Position numbers and translations under genes: made by a program. A stretch of 64,000 nucleotides of DNA from VAZQ01 sp963744275 (GTDB lineage Bacteria > Pseudomonadota > Alphaproteobacteria > Rhizobiales > Xanthobacteraceae), in assembly GCA_963744275.1 (NCBI GenBank), contig CAVUSX010000015.1, positions 248,001 to 312,000 of the forward strand, written 5' to 3'. The notes under the pieces were generated by a model. It was not told where the DNA came from. It ran no database searches and was given only the letters and a program-made list of their open reading frames with translations. Below, in pieces: positions 1 to 8,519 of this stretch (the stretch's first letter is position 1; each line of letters opens with the position of its first letter).

Positions 1-547
1 GACCGTCCTTTATTACATTGTCTGCGTTCGCATTCATCGGATTTACGAGCAAGGCGATTTCAGTCGCGTCCGGGATGACCTGGCACAGCAGTTCCAGCCG
101 CTTCGGCCCCAGCCCGACGTTCAAGTTGGTCACGCCCGTCAGATTGCCGCCGGGCCGGTTCAGGCTACCGACGAGCCCCAGGGTGACGGGATCGGCGCCG
201 GTTGCAAAAACAATCGGAATGGTTGTGGTCGCAGCCTTGGCTGGAAGCGCCAGTGTGTCGGCCATCGCGACAATCACGGCCACGGGGCGGCGGACCAAGT
301 CGGCCATCAGCATAGGTACGCGCTCGTATCGGCCCTGGAGCCAGTGGTACTCGATTGCGACGCTTTCGCCTTCGACGTAACCGGCATCGCGCAGGCCTTG
401 CCGAAAGGCGGCCAGGACGTCCGCCGAGGTTTCAGGCGAGCCGACGCTGACGAATCCAACGACCGGTATCGCCGGCCGCTGCGCGCGCGCCGTCACCGGC
501 CAAGCCACCGCGCCTCCGAGCAGCGTCATCAGGTCGCGGCGATTCAT
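1..547 (-). CDS. TrpX-type ABC substrate-binding protein, partial (array member 1)
   Basis: Periplasmic ligand-binding protein of the ABC transporter TrpX/YtfQ-like class (PF04392), cut by the left edge so that only about 182 N-terminal residues are visible. The start ATG (547-545) overlaps the TGA of the upstream paralogue by 4 bp, so it is probably translationally coupled. The N-terminus MNRRDLMTLLGG carries a twin arginine followed by a hydrophobic stretch and an ARAQ cleavage region, the export signal shared by the whole array. Family landmarks seen are RQGLRDAGYVEGESVAIEY, an IPIVFATGADPV strand-loop and SLNRPGGNLTGVTNLN. The ligand is unknown and no cognate permease is visible. Confidence 0.88.
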   Translation of the reverse strand, partial: MNRRDLMTLLGGAVAWPVTARAQRPAIPVVGFVSVGSPETSADVLAAFRQGLRDAGYVEGESVAIEYHWLQGRYERVPMLMADLVRRPVAVIVAMADTLALPAKAATTTIPIVFATGADPVTLGLVGSLNRPGGNLTGVTNLNVGLGPKRLELLCQVIPDATEIALLVNPMNANADNVIKDG

Positions 548-1536
548 TCGATGACCTCGTCGGCGCGCAAGAGGAACGACTCGGGGATCGACAGGCCGAG
601 TCCCTTGGCGGTCTTGAGATTGATCGCCATCTCGAATTTAGTGGGCACTTGAACGGGAAGCTCCCCCGGCCTTTCGCCCTTGAGAATACGATCCACATAA
701 AGGGCAGCTTGCCGAAATAAATCCCCCTCGTCTGCTCCGTAGGACAGCAACCCCCCGTCTCCGACGCTCGCGCGCACTACGAAGACCGCCGGAACTTTGT
801 TTCGGGCCGCCAGCGATATGATGCCGGCGCGGTGGACGTTCGTAAAGCTGTCCGGCGGGACAATGAGGCCGCCTCCTGGTTCGCGGCCAAGCGAAGCCAC
901 GACTGTTTCGATTTCAGCATCGTTACGAACGGGCGCGCTGATCGGGATCACATTGAAGGTTCGCGCAGCGCCCTCGAATGTGGGCAGGTAATATGATGTC
1001 ACATAGGGCGCGGTGTCCGGGTTGAACATGGCGGCCACTCGCTTGAGGCCGGGCGCAATCTCGGTGAGCAACTCGAGCCACTTGCCACCCATTGTCGGTT
1101 CGAGGTTGATGAAGCCGGTAATATTCCCGCCGGGGCGGCGCAGGTCGGCAATAAAGCCAGCGCCGACCGGATCGGAGACGGTAACAAATACGATCGGAAT
1201 CGACCGCGTCTCCCGCTGGAGCGCAGCGGTTACCGGGGTCGTATGTGCAAGAATCACGTCAGGTCGAGAATCGACCAATTCCTTTGCGAATGCCCGCGCA
1301 CGTTCAATGTTGCCCGCAGCCCAACGCACCTCCATCCGCAGGTTGCGGCTTTCCGTCCAACCCAATCCTGGAAGAGCTTTTGTGAACGCGGAAAGTTGTG
1401 CGTTTGCGTCCGTATCGCGTTCGTCAAATCCCATAAGCACGCCAATGCGCCTAATGGCGCCGGCTTGCTGCGCGCCCGCATCGACCGGCAACATCGCCAC
1501 GCCTCCGAGCAACGTTATCAACTGGCGGCGATTCAT
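544..1536 (-). CDS. TrpX-type ABC substrate-binding protein (array member 2)
   Basis: 330-residue periplasmic binding protein of the same PF04392 family. Start ATG 1536 overlaps the previous stop by 4 bp. Signal: MNRRQLITLLGG with twin arginine, hydrophobic core and AGAQQ cleavage site. This is the most divergent member: the usual LAAKAAT before the IPIVF strand is replaced by ALQRETRSIPIVF, and the hinge region reads SDPVGAGFIADLRRPGGNITG. It keeps the conserved tail, with the RILKGE...LPVQ...KFE block near residue 290 and the terminal ADEVIE. A different ligand from its neighbours is likely but cannot be named from sequence. Confidence 0.9.
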   Translation of the reverse strand: MNRRQLITLLGGVAMLPVDAGAQQAGAIRRIGVLMGFDERDTDANAQLSAFTKALPGLGWTESRNLRMEVRWAAGNIERARAFAKELVDSRPDVILAHTTPVTAALQRETRSIPIVFVTVSDPVGAGFIADLRRPGGNITGFINLEPTMGGKWLELLTEIAPGLKRVAAMFNPDTAPYVTSYYLPTFEGAARTFNVIPISAPVRNDAEIETVVASLGREPGGGLIVPPDSFTNVHRAGIISLAARNKVPAVFVVRASVGDGGLLSYGADEGDLFRQAALYVDRILKGERPGELPVQVPTKFEMAINLKTAKGLGLSIPESFLLRADEVIE

Positions 1537-2510
1537 TCGATGACCTCGTCGGCAATGGCGAGCATCGATGGGGGGATGGTTACACCGAGGGTCTTGGCTG
1601 TTTTGAGGTTGATGATCAACTCGATCTTCGTGGACTGCTGCACCGGCAGGTCGGCCGGTTTATCGCCCTTCAGGATACGGCTCACATACACGCCAACCAG
1701 ACGGTAAGAGTCGGTAACGCTGCCTCCGTAGCTCATCAGCCCGCCCGCGACAGAAAACTGGCGAAATCCGTAAATCGCAGGCAGCGCGTAGCGCAGCGTC
1801 AGCGCGGCGAGTTGCCGGCTGCGACTGGTGAAGAATGCATCCGTGCCGATTATCAGCGCGCCGGCTCGCGCCGCGGCCAAGTCTGCAAAAGCTGCATCGA
1901 GCTCACCTTCGGTAGCGGCGTAGGCCACATGAAGTCGCAATCCAAGCGCCAGCGCAGCCGGATCCAAGTCCTTTGACAGGCTCTCCTTTTCGCCAGAAAC
2001 TGCGGGGTTGACCAGCAATCCGATGTTCGCCGCCGAAGGCACGGCTTGATGCAGCAACTCTACCAGCTTCGGGCCCACCTCGACGTTCAAGTTCGTGACC
2101 CCGGTGAGGTTGCCCCCCGGTCGGCTCAAGTTCGGAACAAGTCCGGACTTGACGGGGTCCCCTGCCATCGAAAAGACGATTGAAATCGTGGAGGTCGCCT
2201 CCTTTGCCGCCGACTGAGTTCCGCCGCCGGCAACGATGACCGCGACCCGACGGCTGACCAGTTCGGCGGCCATCGACGGCACTCGGCCGTATCGGCCATC
2301 CGCGAAGCGGTATTGGATGGCGACATTCTTGTTCTCGACGTAACCGGCCGCGCTGAGTCCTTGCCGGAAGGCGGCGAGCAAATCCACGTCGGATTCGGCT
2401 GTCCGAGCGCTGAGAAACCCGATCACCGGCATCGCCGGGTGCTGCGCACGCGCCACACCCGGCCAAGCCGCCGCGCCTCCCAGCAGCGCCATAAACTCGC
2501 GCCGTTTCAT
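1533..2510 (-). CDS. TrpX-type ABC substrate-binding protein (array member 3)
   Basis: 325-residue member of the tandem family, ATG at 2510 inside the 4-bp overlap. Signal MKRREFMALLGGAAAWPGVARAQ, with RR and an ARAQ cleavage site. Family landmarks: FRQGLSAAGYVENKNVAIQY near residue 50, GDPVKSGLVPNLSRPGGNLTGVTNLN in the hinge, LLVNPAVSGEKES in the middle, and the closing RILKGDKPADLPVQ and ADEVIE. It differs from its neighbours in replacing LAAKAAT with SAAKEATSTISIVF. Role inferred: binding of an unknown small solute in the periplasm. No transporter membrane subunit is encoded nearby. Confidence 0.9.
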   Translation of the reverse strand: MKRREFMALLGGAAAWPGVARAQHPAMPVIGFLSARTAESDVDLLAAFRQGLSAAGYVENKNVAIQYRFADGRYGRVPSMAAELVSRRVAVIVAGGGTQSAAKEATSTISIVFSMAGDPVKSGLVPNLSRPGGNLTGVTNLNVEVGPKLVELLHQAVPSAANIGLLVNPAVSGEKESLSKDLDPAALALGLRLHVAYAATEGELDAAFADLAAARAGALIIGTDAFFTSRSRQLAALTLRYALPAIYGFRQFSVAGGLMSYGGSVTDSYRLVGVYVSRILKGDKPADLPVQQSTKIELIINLKTAKTLGVTIPPSMLAIADEVIE

Positions 2511-3481
2511 TCGATGACCTCGTCGGCTATGGCGAGCAGCGACGGCGGCACGGCTAGCTCCATTGCCTTGGCGGTCTTGAGATTGATCACGAGCTCGAAC
2601 TTGGTCGGCTGGAGCACCGGCAGGTCGGCCGGTTTCTCGCCCTTGATGATGCGGCCGGTGTAGTTGCCGGTTTGACGGTAGGCATCCGCGAGGCTGGAAG
2701 CGTAGCTCATCAGGCCGCCGGCCACGGCGAACTCGCGGAACGTGTAGATCGCCGGAACGGCGTTGCGCGCCGCCAGCGCCACGAGCTGCTCGCGCCGGTT
2801 ATTGAAGATGACGGCATCAGTGAGGAGGAGCGCGCCGGCCCGCTGCCGCCGCAGGCTCGCAAAGGCCGGTTCAAAGTCGCGGTCGCTGCCGACGTTCAGC
2901 AAAATGGCATCGAGTCCGAGAATACGCGCGGCCTCCAGGACGTCGCTCTTTACGGATTCATAAGTTGCGCCGCTCGGATTCATGAAGACGGCAATTGTTG
3001 CGGCTTCGGGCCTGAGCCGATGCAGTAGCTCGAGGCGCTTCGCAGCCAGCCCGGCAGTGATATTGGTGAAGCCGGTGACGTTGCCTCCCGGCCGATTGAG
3101 GCTGTCAACAAGCCCTAGCCTGACCGGGTCGTTGCCGATCTGGAAGACAATCGGAATTGTCGTCGTCGCCGCCTTCGCGGCGAGTGCGGCGGGAGCACCG
3201 CCAGGCGCCACGATCACCGCCACCTGTCGACGAACAAGATCGGCTGCGAGCGCCGGCATTCGATCGTTCTGGTTTTCCGCCCAGCGATATTCGATGGCCA
3301 CATTCCGGCCCTCGACAAATCCGACCTCTTTCAGCCCCTGGCGAAAGGCGGCCACATAGGGTTCCCATCCCGCCGGCGATTGGATTTCCAGGAACCCGAT
3401 CACCGGCATCGCCTGCGCGCGCGCCGCAACCGGCCAAGCCGCAACGCCACCGATCAGCGATATAGCCTCGCGGCGATTCAT
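2507..3481 (-). CDS. TrpX-type ABC substrate-binding protein (array member 4)
   Basis: 324-residue paralogue, start ATG 3481 overlapping the preceding stop by 4 bp. Signal MNRREAISLIGGVAAWPVAARAQ. The body shows FRQGLKEVGFVEGRNVAIEY, the strand TIPIVFQIGNDPV, then SLNRPGGNVTGFTNI and a variant central loop VFMNPSGATYESVK where most members have LLVNPxNP. The C-terminus has RIIKGEKPADLPVLQ and ADEVIE. The altered central loop lies in the region lining the cleft in this fold, so ligand choice may differ from members 6-8; that is inference. Confidence 0.9.
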   Translation of the reverse strand: MNRREAISLIGGVAAWPVAARAQAMPVIGFLEIQSPAGWEPYVAAFRQGLKEVGFVEGRNVAIEYRWAENQNDRMPALAADLVRRQVAVIVAPGGAPAALAAKAATTTIPIVFQIGNDPVRLGLVDSLNRPGGNVTGFTNITAGLAAKRLELLHRLRPEAATIAVFMNPSGATYESVKSDVLEAARILGLDAILLNVGSDRDFEPAFASLRRQRAGALLLTDAVIFNNRREQLVALAARNAVPAIYTFREFAVAGGLMSYASSLADAYRQTGNYTGRIIKGEKPADLPVLQPTKFELVINLKTAKAMELAVPPSLLAIADEVIE

Positions 3482-4446
3482 TCTATGACCTCGTCGGCGC
3501 GGGCGAGCATGATCGGCGTCACTTCAATGCCGAGCGCTTTGGCAGTTTGCATATTGATAACGAACTCAAATCGGGTCGACAGTACGACCGGCAGATCGCC
3601 GGGCTTCGCGCCCTTTAGTATTTGACCAGTATACACGCCGACTTGATGCCACATCTCCGTGCTGTCTGTGCCATAGCTCATCAGGCCGCCAGCTTCGGCA
3701 AACTCGCGATTGGGAGACGAGGACGCAATGCCTTGACGTGCGGCAAGGGTGGCAAATTGAACATTGCGGCTGTTAAAAAAAGCGTCGCCGGCGATCAGCA
3801 AGGCCTCTGTCCGCTCGCGTGCCATTGTCGCAAAGGCCGCATCAATCTCCGAACTGCTGCTCGCCTTGAGGATTTCTAGTGACAAACCAATTTTGCGGGC
3901 GGAATCCTGCGCCGCATGCAAGGTGGTCTCGGAGGCGGCCACCGAATTGCCGGGATTGACCAATAGGGCCACCCGATCGACCTTGGGCACCAATTCGTGA
4001 AGCAATTCCAATCGCTTCGGCACTGCCTCCTGCGCGAAAAAATTCATCCCGGTCACATTGGCGCCGGGCCGCGCAAAGTCTCTTACCAAGCCAAGCCTTA
4101 CCGGGTTGTCATTCACGCTGAACACGATCGGAATCGTCTCGGTCGCGGCTTTGGCGGCAAGAGCGGCGGCCACTCCAGCAGGAGTAGCGATTACCGCGAC
4201 GCGGCGACGAACCAAATCGGCTATCAGGGCCGATGCTTGCTCAAATCGACCTCCCAGCCAATGAAACTCCACTGAGACATTTTGACCATCGACGAAGCCG
4301 CTTTGTGCAAGGCCTGCGTTGAAGGCCGCCAAGTTTCGAGCGTCGGTGCGGGTGCCGCTGGAAATGAGCCCGACTACCGGCATCGCCGCTTGCTGCGCCC
4401 TCGCCGCAACCGGCCAAGCTGCCGCGCCTCCGATCAGCGCCATCAT
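3478..4446 (-). CDS. TrpX-type ABC substrate-binding protein with lost canonical start (array member 5)
   Basis: 322 residues from the first in-frame ATG (4446). The position of the start codon used by all other members (4461-4459) is ATA here, because one G-to-A change turned the shared GAATGA junction into GAATAA. The reading frame is open back to that ATA, which would add I-N-R-R-D. Starting at 4446 gives MMALIGGAAAWPVAARAQQ, a hydrophobic segment without the twin arginine, so export or expression may be impaired. The rest is intact: NDNPVRLGLVRDFARPGANV, the NFFAQEAVPKR hinge variant shared with member 9, LLVNPGNS, and the ADEVIE tail. Confidence 0.8.
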   Translation of the reverse strand: MMALIGGAAAWPVAARAQQAAMPVVGLISSGTRTDARNLAAFNAGLAQSGFVDGQNVSVEFHWLGGRFEQASALIADLVRRRVAVIATPAGVAAALAAKAATETIPIVFSVNDNPVRLGLVRDFARPGANVTGMNFFAQEAVPKRLELLHELVPKVDRVALLVNPGNSVAASETTLHAAQDSARKIGLSLEILKASSSSEIDAAFATMARERTEALLIAGDAFFNSRNVQFATLAARQGIASSSPNREFAEAGGLMSYGTDSTEMWHQVGVYTGQILKGAKPGDLPVVLSTRFEFVINMQTAKALGIEVTPIMLARADEVIE

Positions 4447-4457
4447 GTCGCGGCGAT

Positions 4458-5429
4458 TTATTCAATGACCTCGTCGGCGCGGGCGAGCAGCGAAGGGGGA
4501 AACGTGAGGCCGAGCGCCTTGGCGGTCCTGAGATTCAGCACAAGCTCGACCTTCACGGCCTGTTGGACCGGCAGATCGGCCGGTTTCTCGCCCTTGAGAA
4601 TCCGGCCGACATAGACGCCGGCCTGGCGAGAAGCGTCGGAAATGCTCGCGCCGTAGCTCATCAGGCCTCCTACAGCGGCAAATTCGCGCGGACCGTATAT
4701 TGACGGAAGCCTATGGCGCGCAGCCAGCGCCACGATTTGTTCCTGCCTGGAAGTCAGGAACGGATCAGTATTGGTGACGAACGCTGCCACGCCCAGTTGA
4801 ATGGCGGCGTCGAAGGCCGCCTCGAGCTCCCCCGCGGTACCGGCTTTCACGACGACAAGCTTCGGCCCGAGGGCGTCCGCCGCAGCCTGCACAGCCCTCG
4901 CGTCTGATTCGGAATTGGGGTTGCCCGGGTTGACGAGCAACCCGACCGAAGCGGCGCTCGGCACGGCTTCGTGCAGCAACTCGAACAGCTTGGCCGGCAG
5001 CGCATTGCCCAAAAAGCTGACCCCGGTCACATTGCCGCCAGGCCGATTGAGGCTGGTCACCAGGCCGAATTTGACCGGGTCGGAGCCGAGCAGAAAGACG
5101 ATCGGGATCGTCGCGGTCGCCGCCTTGGCGGCAAGTGCCGCGGCCGTGTCGGTCGTCGCGATCGCCGCCACCCGACGGGAAGCCAACTCGGCCGCCAGCG
5201 CCGGCAGTCGATCGTATCGAGATTCCGCGAAACGGAAATCAACCGCCACGTTCTGGCCGTCAATGAAACCGGTTTCCCTGAGGCCTTCGCGGAACGGCGG
5301 GCCGTACCGTGGCGCAGCCGATCCGCCGCCGAGGTATCCGACCACGGGCATGGCCGACGGCTGCGCCCGCGCCGAAACCGGCCAAACCGCCGCGCCTCCG
5401 AGAAGCGTGATCAAGTCGCGGCGATTCAT
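4458..5429 (-). CDS. TrpX-type ABC substrate-binding protein (array member 6)
   Basis: 323-residue paralogue beginning at ATG 5429 in a 4-bp overlap. Signal MNRRDLITLLGGAAVWPVSARAQ. A glycine-rich loop GGGSAAPRYGP follows the first strand, then FREGLRETGFIDGQNVAVDF, SDPVKFGLVTSLNRPGGNV and LLVNPGNPNSESDAR. The protein ends in ADEVIE with a TAA stop, whereas the others use TGA; this is the same base change that removes the ATG of the next gene. It is otherwise a normal full-length member and its closest relative in the array by eye is member 7. Confidence 0.9.
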   Translation of the reverse strand: MNRRDLITLLGGAAVWPVSARAQPSAMPVVGYLGGGSAAPRYGPPFREGLRETGFIDGQNVAVDFRFAESRYDRLPALAAELASRRVAAIATTDTAAALAAKAATATIPIVFLLGSDPVKFGLVTSLNRPGGNVTGVSFLGNALPAKLFELLHEAVPSAASVGLLVNPGNPNSESDARAVQAAADALGPKLVVVKAGTAGELEAAFDAAIQLGVAAFVTNTDPFLTSRQEQIVALAARHRLPSIYGPREFAAVGGLMSYGASISDASRQAGVYVGRILKGEKPADLPVQQAVKVELVLNLRTAKALGLTFPPSLLARADEVIE

Positions 5430-6411
5430 TCGATGACCTCGTCAGCGATAGCGAGCAGCGATGGGGGGATGGTCAGGCGGAGCGTCTTTGCCATGGTAAG
5501 ATTGATGACAAGCTCAAATTTCGTCGGTTGCAAGATCGGGAGATCGGCAGGCTTCGCACCTTTGAGGATGCGCCCGGCGTAACTGCCGACCTGACGAGCA
5601 GAATCGGAGCGGCTCGTTTCGTAGCTCATCAAGCCTCCAGCGACAGTGAAGTCGCGTGTTGCGTAGGTCGCAGGAATCGCATACTTCGTCGCCAATGCAA
5701 CAAGTTGAGTGCGCTGGCGGGTGAAGAATGGATCGACGTCAACAAAGAGCGCGTCAACCTTCTGCCGCACCAACTCCGAATAGGCGGCCTCGATTTCACC
5801 TTCCGTGCCGGCCTTTAGAACAATCACTTTCCGCCCGAGCGCCGCCGCCGCCAACTCTCCCTCTCTGGTATCAGCCTCGGTATTCGGATTATTTGGATTT
5901 ACGAGCAGGCCAAGAGTTCGCAGCATCAGGCGCCAATTGGCTGAGCAGGTTTAACCGCTTAGCCACCAACGTGTTCGCAAGATTGGTAACACCGGTGAGA
6001 TTGCCCCCTGGGCGATTCAGGCTGGCAACTAGACCAATCTCGACTGGGTCCGAACCCAATACGAAAACGATCGGGATCGTTTGGGTGGCCGCCTTCGCCG
6101 CCAGCGCTGCCGGTGTAGCGCCCGTGACGATTACGGCTACCTGACGACGGACCAAATCGGCCGCCAATGCGGGCAGCCGATCGGCATGATTCTTCACCCC
6201 AGCGGTATTCGATCGCTAGGTTTTGGCCCTCGACATAACCGATATCGTTCAAGCCTTGACGCATTGCCGCCAGGAATGATCCTTGCTCGTCGAGCGATGC
6301 GGGGTGAAGGAACCCAATTACCGGGGTGGCTGCCCGCGGCTGCGCGCGCGCCGCGACCGGCCATGCCGCCGCCGCACCGCCCAGAAGCGTCATGAACTCA
6401 CGCCGCCTCAT
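5426..6411 (-). pseudogene. TrpX-type ABC substrate-binding protein, two frameshifts (array member 7)
   Basis: Full-length homology to the array is present but split over three frames. The first part (6411 to about 6200) reads MRRREFMTLLGG to IEYRWGE. The second (about 6200-5925) reads NHADRLPALAADLVRR to SQLAPDAA. The third (about 5925-5426) reads LGLLVNPNNPNTEADT to ADEVIE. Both junctions fit single-base insertions, near 6195-6205 in a GGTGAAGAATC stretch and near 5920-5927. The 986-bp span is two bases more than a multiple of three, which agrees. As read, translation would stop early, leaving a secreted fragment of about 150 residues. Genuine decay and sequencing error cannot be separated here. 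Confidence 0.85.
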
Positions 6412-7388
6412 TCGATGACCTCGTCGGCGCGGGTGAGGAGCGCGAGCGGAACGGTAAGGCCGAGCGCCTTGGCAGTCTTGAGATTGATGACCAGCTCGAC
6501 TTTTGTGGACTGCTGCACCGGCAGTTCGGCGGGTTTCTCGCCCTTGAGAATCCGGCCCGCATAAAGGCCGGCTAAACGGACCGGTTCGTAAAGGCTGCCG
6601 CCGTAGCCCATGAGGCCGCCGGCCACGGCGAACTCACGGTACTGGGAAATCGTGGGCACCGCGTGACGGAGCGCCAATGCGGCGAGTTGCGCGAACCGGC
6701 TGACGAAGAACGTATCGGGTCCGATCAGGAGCGCACCGGCTCGCATTTGCGCCAGGGCTGCAAGGGCCGGCTCGAAATCGCCTTCCGCCCTGGCATGCAG
6801 CACATGGAGCTCGAGCCCGAGCGTGCGGGCGGCCGCCTCCAGGTCCCGCGATTGGATCTCGGCATTGGGATTGCTGGGATTGACCAGGAGCGCCATGTCG
6901 GTCGCCGCGGGCAGCAGCTCGTGCAGCAGCTCCAGGCGCTTCGGCGCCAGCTCCACGTTCAGGATGCTGACACCCGTGATATTGCCGCCGGGCCGGTTCA
7001 GGCTCGCGACGAGCCCCACCTCGACCGGGTCAGCCCCGATCGTGAAGACGATCGGGATCGCGGTGGTCGCGGCCTTGGCGGCCAGTGCCGACGGGATACC
7101 GCCGGTGGTGACGATCACGGCAGGCTGTCGGCGAACCAGATCTGCCGCCAGCGCAGGCAGTCGATCGTATTGGCCCTCCGCCCACCGGTATTCGACGGCC
7201 ACGTTCCGACCCTCGACATAGCCGGTCTCCGACAGGCCGCGGTGGAACTCCGCGACGGCTTGTCCGCTCGCGTCAGAGGTGCTGTTGAGAAAACCGATGA
7301 CCGGCATCGTCGGCTGCTGCGCGCGTGCCGCCAGCGGCCACGTCGCCGCCGCACCGCCAAGCAGCGTGATGAACTCCCGTCGCCTCAT
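6408..7388 (-). CDS. TrpX-type ABC substrate-binding protein (array member 8)
   Basis: 326-residue member starting at ATG 7388 (4-bp overlap). Signal MRRREFITLLGGAAATWPLAARAQ, the commonest form of this leader in Bradyrhizobium-like genomes. Landmarks: FHRGLSETGYVEGRNVAVEY, LAAKAATTAIPIVF, GADPVEVGLVASLNRPGGN, SILNVELAPKRLELLHELLP, LLVNPSNPNAEIQSRDLE, and the closing RILKGEKPAELPVQQ and ADEVIE. It is full length with no defects and is a good reference for what the damaged members 5 and 7 should look like. Ligand unknown. Confidence 0.91.
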   Translation of the reverse strand: MRRREFITLLGGAAATWPLAARAQQPTMPVIGFLNSTSDASGQAVAEFHRGLSETGYVEGRNVAVEYRWAEGQYDRLPALAADLVRRQPAVIVTTGGIPSALAAKAATTAIPIVFTIGADPVEVGLVASLNRPGGNITGVSILNVELAPKRLELLHELLPAATDMALLVNPSNPNAEIQSRDLEAAARTLGLELHVLHARAEGDFEPALAALAQMRAGALLIGPDTFFVSRFAQLAALALRHAVPTISQYREFAVAGGLMGYGGSLYEPVRLAGLYAGRILKGEKPAELPVQQSTKVELVINLKTAKALGLTVPLALLTRADEVIE

Positions 7389-8371
7389 TCGATCACCTCA
7401 TCGGCGCTGGCGAGCAGACCGGGCGGGACCTCGATGCCGAGCGCTCGCGCCGTTTGAAGGTTGATCACCAGCGCAAATTTGGTCAGTTGCAGCACCGGCA
7501 GATCGGCGGGCTTGGCGCCCTTGAGGATGCTGCCGGTATAGACGCCGACTTGACGAAACGTGTCGGCGAGGTCGGTTCCGTAGCTCATCAGCCCACCGGC
7601 CGCGACCTCGTCACGGCTGGTATAGGTCGCCGGAATCCTCTCGCGCGCCGCCAAGGTGGCAAATTGCACGCGGCGGCTGAACAGGAACCCGTCGGGAGCG
7701 ATGAAGAGGGCGTCGGGACGCTCGCGGGCAAAGGTGGCGAACACCGCATCGATCTCGGCGATCGTGGCGGCGTTGACGATCTGGATCTGCAGCCCGATGG
7801 TGGAGGCCGCCGCCTTCACGCTCCGCGACGTGGACTCGGCGGACGCAGCGTTGGCCGGGTTGACGAGCACCGCGACACGAACAGCCTTGGGCACCAATTC
7901 ATGCAAGAGCTGCAGTCGCTTGGCCACCACCTCCTGGCTGAAAAAATTGCTTCCCGTCGCGTTGCCGCCCGGCCGGGCGAGGCTGGCGACAAAACCGAGC
8001 TGGACCGGATCTTCGGCGACACCGAAGACGATCGGGATCGTCGCTGTGGCGGCTTTGGCCGCGATCGTACCGGGCGTGGTGCCCGGCGTGGCGATCACGG
8101 CCACGCGGCGGCGGACCAGGTCGGCCATCAGTGCCGTAAGGCGGTCGTACCGGCCCTCCAGCCAGTGATACTCGACCGTCACGTTTTGGCCTTCGACGTA
8201 GCCGGTTTCATTGAGGCCCTTGCGAAACTCGGCCACGTCACGCGCAGAAGCATCGAGCGAGCTGCCGTTGACGAGGCCGACCACCGGCAGCGCCGGCTGC
8301 TGCGCGCGCGCCGTGAGCGGCCAAGCGACCACGGCGCCGCCCAAAAGGGTAACGAAGTCGCGTCGCCGCAT
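7385..8371 (-). CDS. TrpX-type ABC substrate-binding protein, first gene of the array (member 9)
   Basis: 328-residue leading gene of the array. It is the only visible member with its own Shine-Dalgarno site: GGAGG lies 5 nt before ATG 8371, preceded by a 148-bp divergent intergenic region. Signal MRRRDFVTLLGGAVVAWPLTARAQ. It shares the NFFSQEVVAKR hinge variant with member 5, so the array contains at least two subtypes. Other landmarks: FRKGLNETGYVEGQNVTVEY, EDPVQLGFVASLARPGGN, LLHELVPKAVRVAVLVNP and terminal ADEVIE. All downstream members are probably transcribed from its promoter. Confidence 0.91.
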   Translation of the reverse strand: MRRRDFVTLLGGAVVAWPLTARAQQPALPVVGLVNGSSLDASARDVAEFRKGLNETGYVEGQNVTVEYHWLEGRYDRLTALMADLVRRRVAVIATPGTTPGTIAAKAATATIPIVFGVAEDPVQLGFVASLARPGGNATGSNFFSQEVVAKRLQLLHELVPKAVRVAVLVNPANAASAESTSRSVKAAASTIGLQIQIVNAATIAEIDAVFATFARERPDALFIAPDGFLFSRRVQFATLAARERIPATYTSRDEVAAGGLMSYGTDLADTFRQVGVYTGSILKGAKPADLPVLQLTKFALVINLQTARALGIEVPPGLLASADEVIE

Positions 8372-8519
8372 AGGTCCTCCAACCGCGCCATCTCCGGTGG
8401 CAAGACTAGCATGTTGCCCGCCGTTATTCTGTGAAAAAGCCGTTCATGTGGGAGCGTGAAGCGACCCCTTGGAAGTGGCACCATGCGGTAACCGCCCTCG
8501 AGCGCCCAGAAGGACCATC
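8372..8519. promoter_or_regulatory. Divergent intergenic region, array promoter and enolase-family promoter
   Basis: 148 bp between the leading binding-protein gene (minus) and the enolase-superfamily gene (plus). It must hold both promoters if the array is one operon. A GGAGG ribosome site for the minus gene and a GAAGGA site for the plus gene (about 8505-8510) can be seen. No clear -35/-10 pair or operator was recognised. Confidence 0.4.

Noticed and set aside
1..8371. CRISPR-like regular spacing of the repeated 20-mer in the binding-protein array.
   Set aside because: The spacing is about 1 kb and set by gene length; the intervals are coding genes, not spacers.
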